Source of the DNA: Zipacnadum sp036504235
Lineage (GTDB): Bacteria; Armatimonadota; Zipacnadia; Zipacnadales; Zipacnadaceae
Direction: 5' to 3'
NCBI GenBank assembly: GCA_036504235.1
Contig: DASXVN010000001.1
Coordinates: 1-57,675 of the forward strand
Length of the DNA stretch: 57,675 nt
In this document: piece after piece, positions 24,169 through 32,941 of the stretch
Position numbering within the stretch: the first letter of the stretch is position 1
How the letters are laid out: every line of letters starts with the position of its first letter
Translations under genes and position numbers: made by a program
The notes under the pieces: model-generated
Databases searched by the model: none
Told to the model about the DNA's origin: nothing
The model's input: the letters and a program-made list of their open reading frames with translations, nothing else

Positions 24169-25482
24169 TTAGCGGGCGCGAACCTCTTCCACCGCGCGCA
24201 GAACCAGATCAGCGAGCAGCGCGACCTGCTCCTCGTCCAGCGGGTAGAGCGGCAGATGGGTGAAGCGATGGTGGAAGACCTCTTCGGCCTGCGGGCAGGT
24301 CGCCGCGATCTCCGCCTGGTTGTAGCCGAACTCATGGAAGAGCCGGAAGTGATACAGCGGCGCAAAGTGCGGAATCTGGGTCACGCCCAGCTCCTCCAGC
24401 TTGGCCTTGAGCGCCTGGATATCCGCGCCCAGCACCGCCGGGTCCACTTGCAGCAGGTACAGGTGGTGCGTGCTCTTGATCTCGTCGGTGTCCAGCGGCG
24501 GCGTGATCAGGCCCGGCGCCCCGGCAAAGCGGCGGCTCAGGTACTCCGCAGCCTGCCGCCGCCGCTCGATGATCTCCGGCAGCCGGCCGATCTGGCTGAG
24601 CAGCACCGCCGCCTGAATCTCCGTGGAGGAATGGTTGCCGGCCACGGCGGGGCCATACTTACCCGCCAGGGCGTCCACATCGTAGAGCCAGTCGGGAATC
24701 TGCCGGGTCATGTTCACGCCCAGGAAGCGCGCCTGCGCGAACTGCCGCCCATAGTCCGTGTTGCTCACCAACAGGCCGCCCTCGCCCAGGGCGTTGATGT
24801 TCTTGACCTCGTGGAAGCTATACGCCCCGAAATGCCCGATGGTCCCGGTCATCCGGCCCTTGTAGGAGCCACCGAACGCGTGCGCGGCGTCCTCCAGCAC
24901 CAGGAGATCGTGCTCTTCGGCCAAGGCCATGATCGGGTCCATGTCCACCGGATAGCCGCCGATGTGGACGGGGATGATCATCTTCGTGCGGCTGGTGATC
25001 TTCCGCGCCACGTCCTCCGGGTCCAGGTTGATAGTCCGCGGGTCCACGTCGGCGAAAACCACTTTCGCGCCACGCGCCAGGGGGTAGGAGCCGGTCGCGA
25101 TGAAGGTGATCGCGGGCACGATGACCTCGTCGCCGGGCCCCAGGTTGGCGAATTGTTCAGCCATCTCAAACCCGCCCGTGGCGTTGGTCACAAAGCAGGC
25201 ATACGAGCAGCCCAGCAGCCGCTTGCACTCTTCCTCCAGCTCGGCCACCCGCTCGCCCAGGCTCAGCTTGGTCGCCAGTTCGCCGCAAGCCAGCAGCTCC
25301 GCCAGCGCCGCGCCGACTCCGCCCAGCTTCTCGGCATAGGCGGCCTCATCGTCACCGGGACGCACCAGGCAGCGCACCAGATTGAGCAGATCCGCCCCGC
25401 CCACCGCCTCCCCCACCGCCGCCCAGGGGATGGCCGACGGGCCGGTATTGTAGCGGAAATCTCCGGGTTTATCCTCAGGCAT
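24169..25482 (-). CDS. DegT/DnrJ/EryC1-family PLP aminotransferase
   Basis: 437 residues from the ATG at 25482 (GGGAGG seven bases upstream). Fold type I signatures are clear: FVTNATGG substrate loop, Asp198 in LEDAAHAFGG for the pyridine nitrogen, and the Schiff-base Lys227 in SFHEVKN. The family transaminates keto-sugars in antibiotic, O-antigen and cell-surface sugar pathways. The first 70 residues precede the usual family start and contain RYNTGPSAIPW, so this is an N-terminally extended form. No sugar epimerase or glycosyltransferase lies nearby, so pathway assignment is not possible. Confidence 0.87.
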   Translation of the reverse strand: MPEDKPGDFRYNTGPSAIPWAAVGEAVGGADLLNLVRCLVRPGDDEAAYAEKLGGVGAALAELLACGELATKLSLGERVAELEEECKRLLGCSYACFVTNATGGFEMAEQFANLGPGDEVIVPAITFIATGSYPLARGAKVVFADVDPRTINLDPEDVARKITSRTKMIIPVHIGGYPVDMDPIMALAEEHDLLVLEDAAHAFGGSYKGRMTGTIGHFGAYSFHEVKNINALGEGGLLVSNTDYGRQFAQARFLGVNMTRQIPDWLYDVDALAGKYGPAVAGNHSSTEIQAAVLLSQIGRLPEIIERRRQAAEYLSRRFAGAPGLITPPLDTDEIKSTHHLYLLQVDPAVLGADIQALKAKLEELGVTQIPHFAPLYHFRLFHEFGYNQAEIAATCPQAEEVFHHRFTHLPLYPLDEEQVALLADLVLRAVEEVRAR

Positions 25483-26014
25483 GATGCCCACCTCCCACCG
25501 CAAATCGCTGCCCGACCGCTCCGGGCCCAGCACTACCTTCCCCGGCGGCCCCGGCGCCTCCTCCCCGCCCGGGAGCAGGCAGGAATCTGCCTCGCGCTAG
25601 CGAAGTCACCCCCAGCGTCGTCAATCCTCCACCATTCTCGCCGCAGCGAAAGGTCGTCCCCCATGCCCGCCGAACCCGCCGCAGTGGCCGCCCTGGCCGA
25701 GTAGAACTGGTCGTCCCGAGTGCGACAGTACGCGACAGCGTGGAAATCGTGGTACGGTAGGGGCGAAAGGGTGAGGCTCGCGCCAGTCTAGCCTCACCCC
25801 CCAGCCCCCTCTCCCGCGCCTCTGGCTTGGGAGAGGGGGAGTAACGGCAACGGCAAACGACGTGGAGGCCAGCGGGTGAATTCCCCCTCCCTTTAGGGAG
25901 GGGGTTAGGGGGTAGGGCCGTCAACGGAACGCCCTCCGCCGGCCCTCGGCCCCAACAAAAAGGCCCTGTCCTCCCATGAGGACAGGGCCTTCTCGTTCAT
26001 CTCCCGCGCTCCGC
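25483..26014. other. Gene-free interval with degenerate repeat modules and a terminator
   Basis: I see no credible gene. A module B-like palindrome on the minus strand (about 25766-25842, GGTGAGGC/GCCTCACC with a CCCCTCTCCC hairpin) and a related GC-rich hairpin at 25879-25918 occupy the centre. The 26-kb end carries the intrinsic terminator described separately. Bases 25590-25765 show nothing I can name. Confidence 0.6.
25960..25991 (-). terminator. Rho-independent terminator of the large secreted protein gene
   Basis: A perfect 14-bp stem (25960-25973 with 25978-25991) and a four-base loop, followed on the minus strand by TTTTTG. It begins 24 bases after the stop codon of the gene at 26015-29506. 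Confidence 0.9.
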
Positions 26015-29000
26015 CTACGGCACGGTCCAGCGGACTTCCTGACCGGAGGTCAGGGTCAGCCGCTTGTCCAGACCGGCCGCCGGCCCGCCCTCCGTGCCCC
26101 GCACGCGCACGTTGACCGTGCGGCCCAGGGGGTTGTGGGCGATTACGTCCCAGCCGCCGTTGGTGCGCTGCAGCAGGCGGAGCAGGACGCCGGACTCGTT
26201 GCAGGTCAGCACGTTGCCGAGGAAGATCGGCCCCGCCTGCGTCACCGGGTCCACCGAGGTCCAGGCCCAGCCTTCCGGATCGTTGCCGAAGGGCTCGAGC
26301 AGTTGCGCCTGGGCCTGCCAGACGGCGGCGGTCCAGTTCTCGTTGAGCCCCGTGACCCGCACCGGGATGCGCATGCCGAAGTCGCCCTTCGCCAGGACGC
26401 CGCGGAAGGAATGGTCGCGGGCCTCCAGGCTCTGGACGAACTGCGTACCCAGCACGCGGCCCCACTGCGGGGCGATATGCGCGCCGCTATCGGCGCGCGC
26501 CAGGTTGAGGGCCACCTGCGCCTTGGCGTCCAGACGGTCGGCCATGGTCGTGCCCACCGGCCAGCGCATGATCAGGTACGAATACTTGAAGACCTCGCCC
26601 GCCCGGAAGCTGCGCTTGCCCAGCGAGTAGCCGAAGTTCGGCATGCCATTCTGCTTGCCGGTGGCGTCCACCGCTGCGGTGACGGCAAAGTCGTCGTCCA
26701 GCGCGAAGATCGTGCCATTCCCCAGCGCGGCGGGCCAGGAAATATAGTTACCCTTGCCCAGCTTGCCGGAGAAGCTGCCCGGCTCGGCCAGCTTGCCGGT
26801 CGCCATGTACATGCCCTCTTTGACCGAGTTCCAGCCCAGGCTCGACAGGAGCACGCTGATCATTTCCTTGTCGTTGAGCGTGACCGCGTGCTTGAAGGTG
26901 ACCTGCCCGCGGCACATCTGGAAGGCCGGCTGCCCCGAGTCGCGGTGGAAGTCCATGTCGTCGGCCTGCACCGTGAAGTCCTGCATCGGCGCAGTCAAGA
27001 CGTAAGGATACCAGCCGTTGATGGTCGGCTGCTCCTTGGGCACGTACTTGTCCAGGTCGGCCCAGGTGTCCACGTTCATGCGATGCACCAGCAGGTCCCG
27101 GTTGGCGTACCAGAAGTGGTTGTCGCTCATCAGGTCCACGTTGGCCGCCGGCAGCCGCCCCTTGTCCGTCGCGAAGGACATCTGCGCGAACAGGTTCAGA
27201 CTCGGGAACGAGGTGTCGGTGCCGCTGGGGATGTAGTCCATCGCCTCGGCGAAGGAGCCGCCGGGGCCGCCGCCCTGCTGCCAGGCGCCCTTGACGTGCG
27301 TGACGAGCCCCAGGCCGGTCGGCGACCCGTTGGCGGTCATCCCCTGGCCGTACGGCAGCGCGTTGCAGTGGTCGCCGCACCAGACGAACTCCATCATCTT
27401 ATCGTGGACCATGATGGCGCTGGCCAGGGCCTCGCGGCCCTGGTCGTCCACTACCCGCAGCAGCATGCCGCGCTGGCGGGCGTGCTCTTCCTCCATGGTG
27501 CCGAGGAAGTTGGTGGTATGCGGATGCCAGCGGCGCAGGAGCTGCCCGCCGCCCCAGACCTCGACGGTGTCAATCGGCGCCGTGGAGCGCGCGCGCACCA
27601 GGATGCGGTAGCGGTAGGTGCCCGCCACGTCGCGCCCCCCGACGGTGGCCCGGTAGTGATTCAGCGGCAAGAAGGCCTGAATCTCCGGCCCGTTGGAGGC
27701 GGTGGAGACGGCGATGTTGTGCTGCCCCGTCCCTATCGAGCTATTGTGCCAGCGGGGATTGGTCTCCACGTCGGTGAGGCTCGGCGCGAGGATGGTCAGG
27801 TTCCAGTCGTTGACCGTGCCCGCCACCTCGGCGGGGTCCTCCAGCAGATGCACGCCGATCGGGGTGGGATACTCCATCCGGTCCACCAGACTATGCCACT
27901 GGGGCCGGTTGTCCTCGATCAGCTTACCGCCCTGATAGACCGCGACCGGGTAGCAGCTATAGACGCGGTAGTTCCAGTACGCGGTGGCGTTCTTCTGCGG
28001 GGTCAGCGGGAAATGCGCCGGCCAGCCCGCGTCGAAGAAGAAGGAAAGCTGGTCCTTGACGAGCTTGCGGTCCGGCGTCAGCCGCTCCGCGTTGGGGTAG
28101 GGAATGGTATCGTAGTAGCGCATGAAGCGCTGGCCGATCCAGTCGGTGTACTCCTGGCCCGGCAGCGCCAGGAACTTGCTATCGCTGGCGGCCTTGCACT
28201 CGGCCTCAAAGGCGGTCCATTGCTCCTTGGTCATCTGCAGGATCAGCTCGCGGAAGACGACGCCGTTGTAGCCGGCCTTGATCGCGGCCGCCTTCCAGTC
28301 AGCGACGGTGCCCTTGCCGCCCGAGGCCGCGGTGTGCGCGCCCACCAGGAACTTGTAGCTGTGCCACTGCCCCGCGGCCGCGGCACGGAAGTACTCCGTG
28401 TCGAAGGGCCCCGCGTGCATGCTATAGAGGCGATAGATCTCGCTGTCCGGCCAGGAAATGTCGGGCCGGTCCCAGTCAATCGGCGTCCGGCTGCCGTACT
28501 CCGGGTTGATGTAGGTACTCACGCGCTCGGTCGTGCCGCCGGGCTTGCCCGCCGCCCGCCCCGGCTCGCTCAGCCACACGGCCAGGTTGCGCAGCAGGGG
28601 CAGCCAATCGGAGGTCCGCTGCCCGTCGCCCTTGACCGAGGCCACCTGCGCGCCGACCGGCTTGCCCAGGTCGAACCACAGGGCGCTGGCCTGTGCGCCA
28701 CAGATCGCCAGGCGGCCCTTGCCGACCTGGCGCACGGCGATGATCGGCGCCGCCCCGGTCTTCTCGGTGCCGGGAATCTTCGCGGGGTACCCGCCGCCCA
28801 ACTGCGGGGGCAGGTCCCAGGTCGTGGCGGTCGGCTCGGTGCTGACGATCGTCTGCCAGTCGCCGCTCAGCTCCAGCGGCGAGATCGAGGGCACCCAGAA
28901 CATGTCGTGCGGGAGAAAGAGCGTCTTGACGCCCGCGGTGATCGGAGAAGCGGCGAAGTTGGTGGTAATCAGGTACTCGGGCCGCTGCCAGGGAACCGGC

Positions 29001-29506
29001 GGCGGCGTCTTGTACAGATGAGTGGGGTCGTCGGTGACCTTCCAGGCGAACTGCGCGCCATACTGCTTCAGCCAGTTGTTCATCCGCACGTGTACGTCGT
29101 AGGAGTCGCCCACGTGCATCCCGGCAAAGACCAGCACGCCGCCGCCCTCTTGCAGGAACCGCTCCACCAGCGCCGCCTGCTGCTGGCCGTCTTCTTTGCT
29201 TAGCGGGGAGTATCCGGCGTCCTCCGGCGGCCACAACATGACCAGCACGTTGTACTTGCGCAGCGACTCCCAGTCCAACACGGCCTGGGCTTGGGGATTG
29301 GAGTAGCCCACGATCAAGCCCTGCTTAGCCAGCAACTCAAGATAAGGCGGCTCGGGGATGGGCCCGGTCTTGGGGTTGCCGTCCTTCTCGAGAATCGAGA
29401 CGATCGGCTGGGGCGGCGCCTGCGCCGCGACTCCGGCAACTAGCAGGGACGTAAGCAGCAACGACAACAGCAGGGCGATCATAACCACGCGTGCTTTACC
29501 GTTCAT
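26015..29506 (-). CDS. Large secreted protein with ThuA-like N-terminal and PHP-like region
   Basis: 1163 residues from the ATG at 29506, which gives a classic signal peptide (MNGKAR then a hydrophobic core ending VAAQA) and has AAAGGA upstream; a 79-codon open extension has no such support. Residues about 30-330 resemble a ThuA/glutamine-amidotransferase-like fold (NVLVMLWPPEDAG, GGGVLVFAGMHVGDSY, GKGRLAICGAQ). Residues about 390-480 contain FLVGAHTAASGGKGT, AGYNGVVFREL and FLALPGQEYTD, in the positions of PHP-domain metal motifs (HxHTxxSDG, DH, PGxE) but without most of the metal-binding residues. The remaining two thirds match nothing I recognise and end in a beta-rich segment. It has its own terminator. 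Function unknown; an extracellular carbohydrate-related role is only a guess. Confidence 0.7.
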   Translation of the reverse strand: MNGKARVVMIALLLSLLLTSLLVAGVAAQAPPQPIVSILEKDGNPKTGPIPEPPYLELLAKQGLIVGYSNPQAQAVLDWESLRKYNVLVMLWPPEDAGYSPLSKEDGQQQAALVERFLQEGGGVLVFAGMHVGDSYDVHVRMNNWLKQYGAQFAWKVTDDPTHLYKTPPPVPWQRPEYLITTNFAASPITAGVKTLFLPHDMFWVPSISPLELSGDWQTIVSTEPTATTWDLPPQLGGGYPAKIPGTEKTGAAPIIAVRQVGKGRLAICGAQASALWFDLGKPVGAQVASVKGDGQRTSDWLPLLRNLAVWLSEPGRAAGKPGGTTERVSTYINPEYGSRTPIDWDRPDISWPDSEIYRLYSMHAGPFDTEYFRAAAAGQWHSYKFLVGAHTAASGGKGTVADWKAAAIKAGYNGVVFRELILQMTKEQWTAFEAECKAASDSKFLALPGQEYTDWIGQRFMRYYDTIPYPNAERLTPDRKLVKDQLSFFFDAGWPAHFPLTPQKNATAYWNYRVYSCYPVAVYQGGKLIEDNRPQWHSLVDRMEYPTPIGVHLLEDPAEVAGTVNDWNLTILAPSLTDVETNPRWHNSSIGTGQHNIAVSTASNGPEIQAFLPLNHYRATVGGRDVAGTYRYRILVRARSTAPIDTVEVWGGGQLLRRWHPHTTNFLGTMEEEHARQRGMLLRVVDDQGREALASAIMVHDKMMEFVWCGDHCNALPYGQGMTANGSPTGLGLVTHVKGAWQQGGGPGGSFAEAMDYIPSGTDTSFPSLNLFAQMSFATDKGRLPAANVDLMSDNHFWYANRDLLVHRMNVDTWADLDKYVPKEQPTINGWYPYVLTAPMQDFTVQADDMDFHRDSGQPAFQMCRGQVTFKHAVTLNDKEMISVLLSSLGWNSVKEGMYMATGKLAEPGSFSGKLGKGNYISWPAALGNGTIFALDDDFAVTAAVDATGKQNGMPNFGYSLGKRSFRAGEVFKYSYLIMRWPVGTTMADRLDAKAQVALNLARADSGAHIAPQWGRVLGTQFVQSLEARDHSFRGVLAKGDFGMRIPVRVTGLNENWTAAVWQAQAQLLEPFGNDPEGWAWTSVDPVTQAGPIFLGNVLTCNESGVLLRLLQRTNGGWDVIAHNPLGRTVNVRVRGTEGGPAAGLDKRLTLTSGQEVRWTVP

Positions 29507-29549
29507 GACCACTGTCCTTTCCCTGGGGCGAATGTGTGGGGGCCTATTC

Positions 29550-29580
29550 GCGGGGGAGGCGAGGGGTTCCTTCCCCCGCT
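29550..29580. repeat. Short GC-rich hairpin in the divergent region
   Basis: GCGGGGG at the left pairs with CCCCCGC at the right around a loop; it adjoins the much larger inverted element that starts at 29585. Confidence 0.5.
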
Positions 29581-29584
29581 TGCT

Positions 29585-29722
29585 TTCCCGGAGGGGCCGA
29601 ATACGAGGACGGACTGCGTAGCAGGCCGCCACAAGTATCCGGCCCAGGCCTAGCGCTAGCCGTGGGCCAGATACTTCGTGGAGTCTGCTCGGCAGACTCC
29701 CTCGTATTCGGCCCCTCCGGAA
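29585..29722. repeat. 138-bp nested inverted repeat between divergent genes
   Basis: The outer arms (29585-29608 and 29700-29722) are reverse complements except for one extra C. Inside lie a second pair, about 18 bp with a few mismatches (29629-29646 and 29663-29681, CCACAAGTATC...GGCCCA), a central near-palindrome around TAGCGCTA, and a separate perfect 8-bp hairpin (GAGTCTGC, 29681-29699). No open reading frame or transposase is associated. It sits between the start of the large secreted protein gene and nadD, so it could affect either transcript. Confidence 0.85.
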
Positions 29723-29764
29723 GAGACGCCCCGCCCCCCTCACCTCGACGCCCGCCCCCCTTTT

Positions 29765-29774
29765 GTGGTAGAAT
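29765..29774 (+). promoter_or_regulatory. Extended -10 promoter element of nadD
   Basis: GTGGTAGAAT: the -10 hexamer TAGAAT at 29769-29774. The ATG at 29783 lies where transcription should begin, and there is no ribosome-binding site, so a leaderless transcript is likely. Confidence 0.5.
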
Positions 29775-29782
29775 ATCAGTTG

Positions 29783-30415
29783 ATGGAGCCAGGACTGAGG
29801 TCGGAAAACGCCGTCCTCCGCGTGGGCCTAATGGGTGGGACTTTCGACCCGCCGCACTATGCCCACTTGGAAATCGCAGCCCGCGCACTGGAGGAGCTCT
29901 GTCTCGACCGGGTGATTTTCTTGCCCAACGGGCAGCCGCCCCACAAGCCGTCGTATGAGGTCAGCGCCGCCGAGCACCGTTACGTCATGACGCAGCTCGC
30001 GTGCGCGGACCATCCCCGCTTTTTCGTCTCGCGGGCGGAGATCGAGCGCCCCGGCCCCTCCTACACCATCGAAACCCTGCGCAGCCTGCATGCTTTGCTC
30101 GGCCCGGCGACGGAGTTGTTCCTGCTGGTGGGCTTTGACTCCGCGCTGGAGCTGCCCACCTGGCGCGAGCCGGACGCCGTCCTGGCGGCCGCCACCCTCG
30201 TGGCCGCCCCCCGACCGGGGAGCGACCCGGCGGCGCTGGAGACCGCCCTGGGGGCCGAGCGCGCCGCCCAGGTCCGACGGCTGGAGATGCCGCTGCTGGA
30301 GATCTCCTCCACCGCCCTGCGCGCCCGGGCCGAGTGCGGCCGGAGCCTGACCTATCTGCTTCCGCCCAGTGTGGAAGCCTACATTAACAAGTACAGTCTT
30401 TACCACAAGGGATGA
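29783..30415 (+). CDS. nadD: Nicotinate-nucleotide adenylyltransferase
   Basis: 210 residues from the ATG at 29783; the frame is open further upstream but into repeat DNA. It carries the nucleotidyltransferase signature GLMGGTFDPPHYAHL and the C-terminal SSTALRAR motif, with the NadD-specific PNGQPPHK segment. It converts nicotinate mononucleotide plus ATP to deamido-NAD in NAD synthesis. No Shine-Dalgarno sequence is visible, and the -10 element ends nine bases before the start. It heads a run of plus-strand housekeeping genes with the lytR-type gene ten bases after its stop. nadD beside rsfS is a widespread arrangement. Confidence 0.93.
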   Translation: MEPGLRSENAVLRVGLMGGTFDPPHYAHLEIAARALEELCLDRVIFLPNGQPPHKPSYEVSAAEHRYVMTQLACADHPRFFVSRAEIERPGPSYTIETLRSLHALLGPATELFLLVGFDSALELPTWREPDAVLAAATLVAAPRPGSDPAALETALGAERAAQVRRLEMPLLEISSTALRARAECGRSLTYLLPPSVEAYINKYSLYHKG

Positions 30416-30424
30416 CCTGCCCTC

Positions 30425-31861
30425 ATGAGGCATCGTTTCCGTGACATTTTGCTGTATATCTTGGCCAGCGTCGTCATCGTCGGCGGCGTCTTTGGCATGT
30501 TTGACGCCCTCGCCACCCCCGGAGGCGCCCAGAAGAGCGGACCGGGGCTGGCGGACAAGATCGGGATCTGGGCCCTCAACCCGATCGCCAATCTGGATCG
30601 CCTCAACATTCTCCTGCTCGGCTCGGACGACCGGGTTTTGCCCAACGGCGAGGTGGACCGCGGCCGTTCGGACTCGGTCATGGTCCTGGCCCTCAACCCG
30701 AAGCTCAAGCACGCCGCGATGCTCTCCCTGCCCCGCGACCTCCTGGTGACCATCCCCGAGGTCCCCAAGGGCGTGCAGACCTACCCGCAGAAGCTCAACC
30801 ACGCCTATGCTTTCGGCGGGGTCAAGCTCTCCGAGCGCACCATTGAGCGCGAGTTCGGCCTGCATTTTGACCACTACGCCAAGATCGGCCTCAAGGATTT
30901 CGTCCAGGTCGTAGACATGCTGGGCGGCGTGGATATGAACATCCCCGACTACGAGGGCCAGGGCCGAGGCATGAACTACGACGACAGTTGGGGTAACCTC
31001 CACGTTCACCTCAAGCCCGGCTTCCAGCACCTTAACGGCCGCCAGGCGATGGGCTTTGTCCGCTACCGCAAGTCCGACAACCACACCAAGAAGGGCGGCT
31101 GGATCGGCATCACCGATTCCGAGCGCGCCGGCAACCAGCAGCTCTTCCTCAAGGCCATGGTGGAGCAGAAGGCCAAGGTCAGCAACCTCCCCGCGCTGAT
31201 GCGCGCTGCCTCCTACATCATGCAGCACATTGACACCGACATGGACTGGAAAACCATGGTGGGCCTGGCCAACGTCATGCGCGGCCTGGACACCTCCAAG
31301 ATTCTCCACCTGACCCCGCCCGTGGACGACAAGACGATCGGCGGCATCTACTACAGCGCTCCTCAGCCCGGCAGCATTGACGGGCTGCGCCGGCGTATTG
31401 ACGCCTTCCTGGCCGGCGCCACCGAGGAGAACCCGCAGGGCAATATGCCCTACCTCAAGCTCGGCCCCACCGGGACAGCCACCCCGGGGACCCCGGCCGC
31501 CGCGGCGGCGAAACCCGCCACCCCCGCGCACCCCCTGCGCGTGCGCATCCTGAATGGCAGCGGCACCCCCGGCGTAGCCCGCACCGCCTCCGACCTGGTG
31601 GCGGACAAGACCGTACGCCTGGAGCCGGCGGGCAACGCCGACCGCTACGACTACGCAGCCACCATCATCCAATACGCGCCGGGCCAGCAGGCGGCCGCGG
31701 GCCGCGTCGCCGCCCGCCTGAACCTCCCGCGCGCCCAGCTCCAAGCCGTATCCGTCCCCCCGGGGACGACCCAGCCCGACCTGACGATTATCCTGGGGCG
31801 AGATTTCTCGGGCGCCGCCGCCCGAGGACCGGTCCGCGCCGCTCGCCCGATCCGACCATAA
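30425..31861 (+). CDS. LytR-CpsA-Psr family protein with C-terminal LytR_C domain
   Basis: 478 residues. One N-terminal membrane span (about 8-28) leads to the LCP catalytic domain with ILLLGSDDR, GRSDSVMVLALNP, LSLPRDLLVTIP, the YGG-like NHAYAFGGVKL and VRYRKSD motifs; these hold the Asp and Arg residues that bind polyprenyl pyrophosphate. After a Thr/Ala/Pro linker (about 345-365) comes a LytR_C domain starting LRVRILNGSGTPGVA. LCP proteins attach anionic or capsular glycopolymers to peptidoglycan. The LytR_C addition is common in actinobacterial, firmicute and related proteins. Placement between nadD and rsfS recurs in several phyla. Confidence 0.9.
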   Translation: MRHRFRDILLYILASVVIVGGVFGMFDALATPGGAQKSGPGLADKIGIWALNPIANLDRLNILLLGSDDRVLPNGEVDRGRSDSVMVLALNPKLKHAAMLSLPRDLLVTIPEVPKGVQTYPQKLNHAYAFGGVKLSERTIEREFGLHFDHYAKIGLKDFVQVVDMLGGVDMNIPDYEGQGRGMNYDDSWGNLHVHLKPGFQHLNGRQAMGFVRYRKSDNHTKKGGWIGITDSERAGNQQLFLKAMVEQKAKVSNLPALMRAASYIMQHIDTDMDWKTMVGLANVMRGLDTSKILHLTPPVDDKTIGGIYYSAPQPGSIDGLRRRIDAFLAGATEENPQGNMPYLKLGPTGTATPGTPAAAAAKPATPAHPLRVRILNGSGTPGVARTASDLVADKTVRLEPAGNADRYDYAATIIQYAPGQQAAAGRVAARLNLPRAQLQAVSVPPGTTQPDLTIILGRDFSGAAARGPVRAARPIRP

Positions 31862-31882
31862 CTCAGAGAGGTGACTTGCCTA

Positions 31883-32272
31883 GTGCAGTCCGCATCCTAT
31901 GACCGCGCCCAGCGCATGGCCCTGGCCGCCGATGAAGCCGGGGCGCTGGATATCAAAATTCTCGCCATCGGCGATCTGCTTCCCGTCTGCGACTACTTTC
32001 TCATCTGCCACAGCCGCTCGCCGCTGCACAGCACGGCGATCTGCGACAAGATCGAGGAGCGCATGCACGAGGAGAAGCTGCACCCCCACCACCGCGAGGG
32101 CAACAACACCGGCGAGTGGGTTATCCTGGACTTCCTGGACGTAGTCGTCCATGTCTTCAGCGAGACCGCTCGCGAGTTCTACGGCCTCGAGCGCCTGTGG
32201 TCCGATGCCGCGGTAGTGCCGCTGGAACTGGTGACCCCCCACGTCGAAACGGGACTTACCGGAGGGTTCTAG
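31883..32272 (+). CDS. rsfS: Ribosomal silencing factor RsfS
   Basis: 129 residues starting at the GTG at 31883; the GTG at 31871 is in frame but its AGAGAG would touch the codon, whereas it is 11 bases from 31883. The RsfS/Iojap phrases DIKILAIGDLLPVCDYFLIC in two parts, GEWVILDFLDVVVHVF and the REFYGLERLW ending are all present. RsfS binds uL14 on the large ribosomal subunit and blocks subunit joining when nutrients are short. Its TAG stop overlaps the GTG start of the next gene by one base. Confidence 0.92.
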   Translation: MQSASYDRAQRMALAADEAGALDIKILAIGDLLPVCDYFLICHSRSPLHSTAICDKIEERMHEEKLHPHHREGNNTGEWVILDFLDVVVHVFSETAREFYGLERLWSDAAVVPLELVTPHVETGLTGGF

Positions 32273-32922
32273 TGGATCCCGCGGCGGACGCCCCCGCGCC
32301 TCTCGACCCGGAGGCCTTCGGCCGGCTGGCGGAGGAGGTCGCTCGCGACCTGCACTTTGCCCGCCTCGCTGCCGCCGCCGCCGGCGTGGAGCAACTGCTG
32401 CTCCGCGCGCCCGAGTCCACCACCGCGCACGAACTACACGGCGACGTGCTACTCGCCCAGGGCGACCGCAAAGCCGCTCGCGAGGCGTACCACCACTCGG
32501 TGGAGCTGGAGCCGGCCAACGCCGACGCGGAGCGCAAATACGCCGAGCTGAGCCTGGCCCTCCACCAGAACGAATTTGACCGCGAGGCGCTGCTCGCCGG
32601 CGACCTGGAGCGCTTCCGTGGCGCCCCCCACAAGGAGCCCGCGGCGGCCGCTTTCCGCTCCCTGCTCATTCCCGGCCTGGGGCAGCTCTACAACGGCGAT
32701 TTTGAGTTGGGCATCACCCTGGCGATTGCCTTCCTGGTCCTGCTGCTCCCCACCATCATCTACTATGTCTCGCCCCTGGTCGAGTCTATGATGCAGCCGC
32801 TGACCCACAAAGCCGCGGCAGGCCCCGGTCCGCTCGGCTGGCTGTCCCTGCTGCTCCTGCTCGGCCTGTACGCCTACAGCGCCGTGCAAGCCTACCGCGC
32901 CGCCGCCGCGGCCGCCAAGTAA
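32272..32922 (+). CDS. TPR-containing membrane protein of unknown function
   Basis: 216 residues from the GTG at 32272 (GGAGG six bases upstream, overlapping the rsfS stop). Residues about 20-95 form helical repeats of TPR type (HELHGDVLLAQGDRKAAREAYHHSVEL). They are followed by a TM2-like stretch, LLIPGLGQLYNGDFELGI, and two hydrophobic helices (about 145-165 and 190-210). The phrase PGLGQLYNG is typical of TM2/DUF5683-type proteins. It is probably an inner-membrane protein with a cytoplasmic TPR head. I cannot name a function. It may be coupled translationally to rsfS. Confidence 0.78.
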   Translation: MDPAADAPAPLDPEAFGRLAEEVARDLHFARLAAAAAGVEQLLLRAPESTTAHELHGDVLLAQGDRKAAREAYHHSVELEPANADAERKYAELSLALHQNEFDREALLAGDLERFRGAPHKEPAAAAFRSLLIPGLGQLYNGDFELGITLAIAFLVLLLPTIIYYVSPLVESMMQPLTHKAAAGPGPLGWLSLLLLLGLYAYSAVQAYRAAAAAAK

Positions 32923-32941
32923 GGCCCAGCTCCTCCCGCCT

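Noticed and set aside
25976..29203. A 1075-codon plus-strand open frame opposite the large secreted protein
   Set aside because: It is a high-GC antisense frame with His/Arg/Gly-rich composition; the minus strand has the signal peptide, ribosome-binding site and terminator.
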